A DNA stretch of 64,000 nucleotides from positions 3,782,001 to 3,846,000 of the forward strand of contig OZ244139.1 in the NCBI GenBank assembly GCA_965216205.1. Reading direction: 5' to 3'. Positions 60,211 to 64,000 of the stretch are shown here, piece after piece. The position numbers and the translations under genes are program-made. Below the pieces are notes generated by a model. The model was not told the origin of the DNA. It ran no database searches and worked only from the letters and a program-made list of their open reading frames with translations. Numbering within the stretch: position 1 is the first letter of the stretch; each line of letters begins with the position of its first letter. The stretch comes from CADEDH01 sp965216205. Its GTDB lineage: Bacteria; Actinomycetota; Acidimicrobiia; Acidimicrobiales; SZUA-35.

Positions 60211-61368
60211 ATGATGGTCGCTGGTGTGACGACCCCTTCGCGAGTACGCGCCGATCGGTCTCGTCGACGAGGCCGGTCCGCGGCGCGCCTCGGTGGGGTG
60301 GTCGCAGTGGGTGCCGCACTCCTGCTGGGGTGCGGGAACGCGACGCCGAGCAGCACGCCCGCCACGCTCGGCAGCGTCGAGGCCACGCCCGACGAGCTCG
60401 CGCTCGGCGCAGCGCCGAACCCCGCCCACTTCCCGACAGCCGACGATGGTGCGGGGAGCGAATCCGTGACCACCACGTCGTCGCGATCGACGATCGAAGC
60501 CGTCGACGACACTGCCGCCCAGCAGGAGCCGATCGGCCCGCCGCTGTCGCCGGGTTCGACGGCGGAGCAGGTGCTGGAGGTCGTGAGCGACATCCACGGA
60601 CCCACGCTCGACGTGTCCGGTCAGATGAACCGGCTGCTCGAGTTCCCGTCGATCCCCACCGCGGTGGACAGCACGATCGTCGAGGTCAGGGCCGACGTCG
60701 GCGAGGCGGCCACCGGCGACCGGTTCGTGGTCACGTCGGAGGTCGTGGTCGAGGCCGCAGGATCGATGGAGGCCCACGTCGACTTCTATCGACGTGCGCT
60801 CGAGGACCTCGGCTGGGTCGAGACAGCGACGACCAGGGCCGGCATCGGGCCCAGCGAGCAGCTTCGCCTCGCGTTCGAGATCCCCGACAGCGCCTACGAC
60901 CAGGACGACTTCGAGGTCATCATCGATCGGATCCCCGGTGACGATCCACCCGACGGCGCCCGGAGCAGGGTGCTCATGCGCTACGTGGAGCTCGTCGCGA
61001 TCGATGACGACGGCTCGCCGAGGAGCAGGCTGGAGGGCTGGTTCGGCGACCTCCCGCTCCCCGCCGACTACCAGGTGACCGGCGCCGCGATCCAGACCAG
61101 CGACCTCAGCCGGCGGAGCCTGCACTTCTCCCTGGCGTTGCGCTACGAGGGAGCGGCACCAGCCGAGATCGCCGCCGACCTCCGGGCCGCGCTCCCGGCC
61201 GGTGGCTACGAGGAGCTCGAGCGGCCTTCGATGGGCCGGGATCTCGACACCTGGGTCTACCTCCAGCACCCGCTGTTCGACGACGCGAGGGTCAGCCCCC
61301 ACCGGCTCGGCAACGGTGGCGATCCGGTCGCCACCAGCGTCAACCTCAACGCTCGCCTCGAGTTCTGA
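60211..61368 (+). CDS. Putative lipoprotein of unknown function
   Basis: 385 residues from ATG 60211 (an adjacent ATG at 60214 is equally possible). Basic leader followed by LGGVVAVGAALLLGCGNA, with a lipobox LLGC. A disordered Ser/Thr/Pro/Asp-rich segment of about 75 residues leads to two apparently related alpha-beta halves: the first around VVTSEVVVEAAGSMEAHVDFYRRALEDLGWVE, the second around LHFSLALRYEGAAPAEIAADLRAALPAGGYEELE. Both have a beta strand followed by a helix and an LGW/GGY turn, suggesting an internal duplication. No known domain recognised. Presumably anchored on the outer face of the membrane. Confidence 0.7.
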   Translation: MMVAGVTTPSRVRADRSRRRGRSAARLGGVVAVGAALLLGCGNATPSSTPATLGSVEATPDELALGAAPNPAHFPTADDGAGSESVTTTSSRSTIEAVDDTAAQQEPIGPPLSPGSTAEQVLEVVSDIHGPTLDVSGQMNRLLEFPSIPTAVDSTIVEVRADVGEAATGDRFVVTSEVVVEAAGSMEAHVDFYRRALEDLGWVETATTRAGIGPSEQLRLAFEIPDSAYDQDDFEVIIDRIPGDDPPDGARSRVLMRYVELVAIDDDGSPRSRLEGWFGDLPLPADYQVTGAAIQTSDLSRRSLHFSLALRYEGAAPAEIAADLRAALPAGGYEELERPSMGRDLDTWVYLQHPLFDDARVSPHRLGNGGDPVATSVNLNARLEF

Positions 61369-61559
61369 GGGCATCGCCGGTCTCGCCGGGTGTCGGCGTT
61401 CAACCGACGTGTTCGACGACCAGGGGAACGCCGCCGGCCGGGGCGGCCGACATGGTGCCGGCAGGGCGGAGCGGATCCGTCGTCGCCGGTCTCGTGACCG
61501 TGCGGGCAGCGAGCACGGCTGTCATCGCCACGAGCTCCTGCGTGGCGAACGCGAAGGCC

Positions 61560-61627
61560 CAGCGTTCTAGCCGATACAGCGTTCTGGCGGACCCAGCGTT
61601 CTGGCGGACCCAGCGTTCTGGCGGACC
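61560..61627. repeat. Four tandem copies of a 17-bp repeat
   Basis: Three exact copies of CAGCGTTCTGGCGGACC begin at 61577, 61594 and 61611; a diverged copy (CAGCGTTCTAGCCGATA) begins at 61560. A further partial unit TTCCGGCGGACCG follows at 61648-61660. GTTCTGGCGGACC is the exact reverse complement of GGTCCGCCAGAAC in the 31-bp repeat downstream. Confidence 0.85.
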
Positions 61628-61680
61628 CAGCTCCCGCCGCCCCTCCTTCCGGCGGACCGAGGTGCCGGCGCTGGGAGCGT

Positions 61681-61758
61681 GGTCCGCCAGAACGGAAGTG
61701 GCTGGACGCCTGGTCCGCCGGAGGGGAAGTGGGTGGACGCCCGGTCCGCCAGAATCGG
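61681..61758. repeat. 2.5 copies of a 31-bp repeat, inverted relative to the 17-bp repeat
   Basis: Units start at 61681, 61712 and 61743 with GGTCCGCCAGAAC, GGTCCGCCGGAGG and GGTCCGCCAGAAT; the first two continue with GAAGTGGcTGGACGCC-type sequence. GGTCCGCCAGAAC (61681-61693) pairs perfectly over 13 bp with the arms in the 17-bp array, so alternative large hairpins are possible. Confidence 0.85.
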
Positions 61759-61769
61759 CGGCCGGTGGG

Positions 61770-62558
61770 TCAGAAGGCGGCGAGCTCGGCGTTGCGGAGG
61801 TCGGTGACCAGCATCGCCCCCGGGGCATGGGTGATGCACAGGTCGGGGCGCGCATCGGCGATCGCGGCCTGCGGGGTCACGCCGCACGCCCAGAACACCG
61901 GGACCTCGCCGTCGTGGACGGCAACCGGGTCGCCGTAGTCGGGCCGGGACAGGTCGGCGATGCCGATGGCGGCCGGGTCGCCGAAGTGGACCGGGGCGCC
62001 GTGCACGGCGGGAAACCGCGACGTGACCTGGATGGCCCGGATGGCGTCGGCGGGGGTGAACGGTCGCATCGACACCACCAACGGTCCGGCGAACACCCCG
62101 GACGGGTGGCAGGCGATCGAGGTGCGGTACATCGGGACGTTCACCGCGGCGTCCAGGTGGCGGATCTCCAGCCCAGCCTCGACGAGCGCGGACTCGAACG
62201 AGAACGAGCAGCCGAGGACGAAGGCCACCAGGTCGTCGCGCCACCAGCCCGTCACCTCGGTCGGCTCCTCGATCAGCTCCCCCCGCTGCCACACGCGATA
62301 GGCGGGTAGGTCCGTCCGGACGTCGAGGTCATCACCCAGTGCGGGGATGGCGGGGTCCCCGGGTGCCGACACCCCGATCAGCGGGCATGGCTTGGGGTTG
62401 GCCTGACAGAAGCGGAGGAAGTCACCGGCGTGTCGATCGGGCAGCACCACGAGATTCCCCTGGACGTGGCCGGGGGCGAACCCGTGGGTGAAGCCCGACC
62501 ACCCGCCGCTCCGACACAGCTCGCGGGCGTCGCGCCCGTCGGCCGGGGTCGCTCGCAC
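61770..62558 (-). CDS. DUF1445 (YcsI/D-glutamate cyclase-like) putative hydro-lyase
   Basis: 262 residues from GTG 62558. Family landmarks: ARELCRSGGWSGFTHGFAPGHVQGNLVVLP at the N-terminus, FLRFCQANPKPCPLIGV, DDLVAFVLGCSFSFESALVEAGL, VPMYRTSIACHPSGVFAGPLVVSMRPF, and VFWACGVTPQAAIADARPDLCITHAPGAMLVTDL. The DUF1445 family shares its fold with mammalian D-glutamate cyclase and occurs near 5-oxoprolinase or amino acid catabolism genes. The start is only 4 nt after the Ldh_2 gene stop, so the two form an operon; a joint role in hydroxy- or oxo-acid catabolism is inference. Confidence 0.85.
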   Translation of the reverse strand: MRATPADGRDARELCRSGGWSGFTHGFAPGHVQGNLVVLPDRHAGDFLRFCQANPKPCPLIGVSAPGDPAIPALGDDLDVRTDLPAYRVWQRGELIEEPTEVTGWWRDDLVAFVLGCSFSFESALVEAGLEIRHLDAAVNVPMYRTSIACHPSGVFAGPLVVSMRPFTPADAIRAIQVTSRFPAVHGAPVHFGDPAAIGIADLSRPDYGDPVAVHDGEVPVFWACGVTPQAAIADARPDLCITHAPGAMLVTDLRNAELAAF

Positions 62559-62562
62559 CCCG

Positions 62563-63618
62563 CTACCCGAGTTTCAGGTCGGGCCGGCCCGCCTGGGCTG
62601 CCGCTGCGAGCAGTTCGTCGTGCGTGGTGTCATCCACGTCGATCCCGTCGGCCCTGGCGTGCCGGGCCCGTTCCTCTGGCTGACCCGGCGTGAGCACCTC
62701 GGTGAAGCCGGAGCGTAGGGGCGACGCTCGAACCCAGTCGAGGTACGCCCGGGCCTCGGCGGCGAACCCGTCGGCGGTACCGAGGGCGGCCGGGTCGATC
62801 GCGATCGTGAGCATGTTGTTGACGACGGTGGGCGGCCGGTCCTGGCCCCGCAGTGTCAACCCGCCGAGGAGGGCGGCTCCGACCAACTCGCACATGATCG
62901 CCAGCCCCGAGCCCTTGTGGTCGCCCATGGCGATCAACGCCCCCGAGCGCTCGGGGCCGAACATCACCGACGGGTCTCGGGTCACCTCGCCGGAGCCGTC
63001 GAGGAGTGAATCGGGCGGAACCTGCTCGCCCTTGTTCAGCGCGACCCGAGCCTTGCCCATCGCGATCTTGGAGGTCGCCATGTCGAGCAGGGCGGCCGGC
63101 TTCCCGCCCTCGCCGGGGACACCGACCGTGAACGGGTTGGTGGCGAAGCGGGCGTCGGCCCCGCCGTACGGGGCGACGAGCGCCTGATGGCCAGCGACGT
63201 TGACGAAGTGGATCGACGCCATCCCCGCCGCCACGCACTGCTCGGCCCAGTGGCCGATGCGGCCGATGTGGAAACTGTTCCGCAGTCCCACGAGCGCCAC
63301 GCCGTGGGCTCGGGCCCGCTCGGTGGCAACGTCCATCGCCTCCTTCCCCATGACCTGCCCGAAGCCGGAGTTCCCGTCGAGCACCACGACTGGTCCGTTG
63401 TCGGTCACGGTCGTGACGTGCTCGTTGAGCCGAAGCTCGCCCTGTTTCGCCATCGCAACGTACGTCGGGAGCATCCCCACACCGTGGGAGTCGTGTCCGG
63501 CCAGGTTGGCCCCCACGAGCTGGTCGGCCACGAGCTCCCCTTCGCGGGGTTCGCTACCCAGCGCGTGGCAGACCTGGGAGACGAAGGCGTGGAGGTTCTC
63601 GGGATGGAAGATGGGCAT
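62563..63618 (-). CDS. Ldh_2-family malate/L-lactate-type dehydrogenase
   Basis: 351 residues from ATG 63618 (MPIFHPENLHAF). NAD(P)-dependent dehydrogenase of the malate/L-lactate/ureidoglycolate/delta-1-piperideine-2-carboxylate reductase family, which has its own fold rather than a Rossmann domain. Landmarks: AGHDSHGVGMLPTYV (catalytic His), GLRNSFHIGRIGHWAEQ, PYGGADARFATNPFTVGVP, LLDMATSKIAMGKARVA and MGDHKGSGLAIMCELVGAALLGG. Substrate not determinable. First gene of a two-gene operon with the DUF1445 protein. The 127-nt divergent spacer upstream has no clear promoter element. Confidence 0.88.
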   Translation of the reverse strand: MPIFHPENLHAFVSQVCHALGSEPREGELVADQLVGANLAGHDSHGVGMLPTYVAMAKQGELRLNEHVTTVTDNGPVVVLDGNSGFGQVMGKEAMDVATERARAHGVALVGLRNSFHIGRIGHWAEQCVAAGMASIHFVNVAGHQALVAPYGGADARFATNPFTVGVPGEGGKPAALLDMATSKIAMGKARVALNKGEQVPPDSLLDGSGEVTRDPSVMFGPERSGALIAMGDHKGSGLAIMCELVGAALLGGLTLRGQDRPPTVVNNMLTIAIDPAALGTADGFAAEARAYLDWVRASPLRSGFTEVLTPGQPEERARHARADGIDVDDTTHDELLAAAAQAGRPDLKLG

Positions 63619-63745
63619 CGATCCAGTCAATCGCACAAGTGAGCCGAGCGACAGGACGAACCGTCGTGGCCTGCGCCGGCGGGTGACGAAACTCGGCCCC
63701 GGCCGCCGGCCGATCGTGCGACGATGGTGGGGTGAGCGTGATGGC

Positions 63746-64000
63746 ATGAGGACGGGTATCGCCGACATCACCCGCGGCCGGTACGTGCGACGTGGGCTGA
63801 CCTGGCGATCGGCGGCGCTCGCTCTCGTGGCCATCACCGCCGTCGCCATCGGTCTGGGAACGCTGGCCGGTCTCCTCCAACCCGAGTATCCGATCACGAT
63901 CGGCTCGACCGGCGATCGCGTGGTCGGCGAGCCGGGAGCCTGCTCGTGGGAGGTCGACCTCACGTTCCACAACGACAGCAACCGTCGGCTGCGCCTGCTC
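63746..64000 (+). CDS. Membrane-anchored protein, N-terminal part (cut by window end)
   Basis: 85 codons open to the window edge from ATG 63746; the GTG at 63732 is followed by an in-frame stop. The short basic N-terminus (MRTGIADITRGRYVRRGLTWR) precedes a TM helix (SAALALVAITAVAIGLGTLAGLL) and an extracytoplasmic beta-rich start (ITIGSTGDRVVGEPGACSWEVDLTFHNDSNRRL). No family recognised from this fragment. Divergent from the Ldh_2 gene. Confidence 0.55.
   Translation, partial: MRTGIADITRGRYVRRGLTWRSAALALVAITAVAIGLGTLAGLLQPEYPITIGSTGDRVVGEPGACSWEVDLTFHNDSNRRLRLL

Larger units (their letters stand above)
61369..61769. other. 401-nt gene-free region with structured repeats
   Basis: Holds the 17-bp and 31-bp tandem repeats annotated below. 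It is a convergent intergenic region: the lipoprotein gene ends on the left and the DUF1445 gene ends on the right. No coding frame has convincing composition; minus-strand frames here simply read through the repeats. Confidence 0.6.

Noticed and set aside
61560..61758. CRISPR array
   Set aside because: Repeats are contiguous 17-bp or 31-bp units with no unique spacers, and the second set is inverted.

Overview
The window is about 70% GC, gene-dense, and reads as the chromosome of a free-living actinomycete. Evidence is a mycoredoxin-like tail, a four-cysteine WhiB protein, an HNH endonuclease with a DUF222-type N-terminus, DUF2510 proteins, an actinobacterial-type ferrochelatase, and several GTG starts with candidate leaderless -10 boxes. 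The mix of topoisomerase IV, Tad pilus and SipW/TasA-like genes makes a member of the Acidimicrobiia my best guess, but that is inference and no rRNA is present to settle it.

Layout. 1-5750: glutaredoxin-like C-terminus, a small ribbon-helix-helix-like protein, a 500-nt spacer with strong inverted repeats, then parC-parE. 5731-9709 (minus): a three-gene overlapping operon (EEP-family hydrolase, DUF2510 membrane protein, HelD-type helicase). 9832-11224: WhiB protein and ferrochelatase. 11246-14602 (minus): AarF/ABC1 kinase, then a P450 and TetR regulator pair with an operator-like palindrome. 14720-20560: HExxH protein, membrane protein with a glycine-rich tail, RecB-like Fe-S nuclease, DUF2510 miniprotein, RIO kinase, DUF222-HNH endonuclease, N-terminally truncated isochorismatase-like gene. 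20653-28838: Tad secretion operon (tadE, tadG, cpaB, tadZ, tadA, a VWA-tadB fusion, tadC), nearly all with overlapping start/stop codons. 28909-36300: LLM flavin oxidoreductase convergent with addB-addA.

36376-58312 (minus, 22 kb) is the most remarkable region. Eight co-oriented genes, six of the seven junctions overlapping or under 10 nt, appear to encode a cyclic-di-GMP-linked surface-fibre system. They are a BcsA-like membrane protein with a PilZ domain but degenerate glycosyltransferase motifs; four TasA/CalY-like proteins with SipW-type signal regions; a SipW-type signal peptidase fused to a membrane-GAF-GGDEF-EAL protein; a second SipW-type peptidase fused to a large DUF2341/LamG ectodomain that carries its own SipW-substrate-like signal; and a 3,449-residue secreted protein with NHL/SBBP propellers, LamG, thrombospondin-3, two blocks of six FG-GAP repeats and a parallel beta-helix. 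The proposed logic is inference: the GGDEF/EAL half sets or senses c-di-GMP, PilZ reads it, the peptidase domains mature the TasA-like subunits, and the giant adhesin decorates or anchors the product.

58546-64000: M20 peptidase, a lipoprotein, an intergenic island of 17-bp and 31-bp tandem repeats that are mutually inverted, a DUF1445 protein, an Ldh_2-family dehydrogenase, and the start of a membrane-anchored protein cut by the window edge. No tRNA, rRNA, CRISPR array, insertion sequence or prophage was seen.
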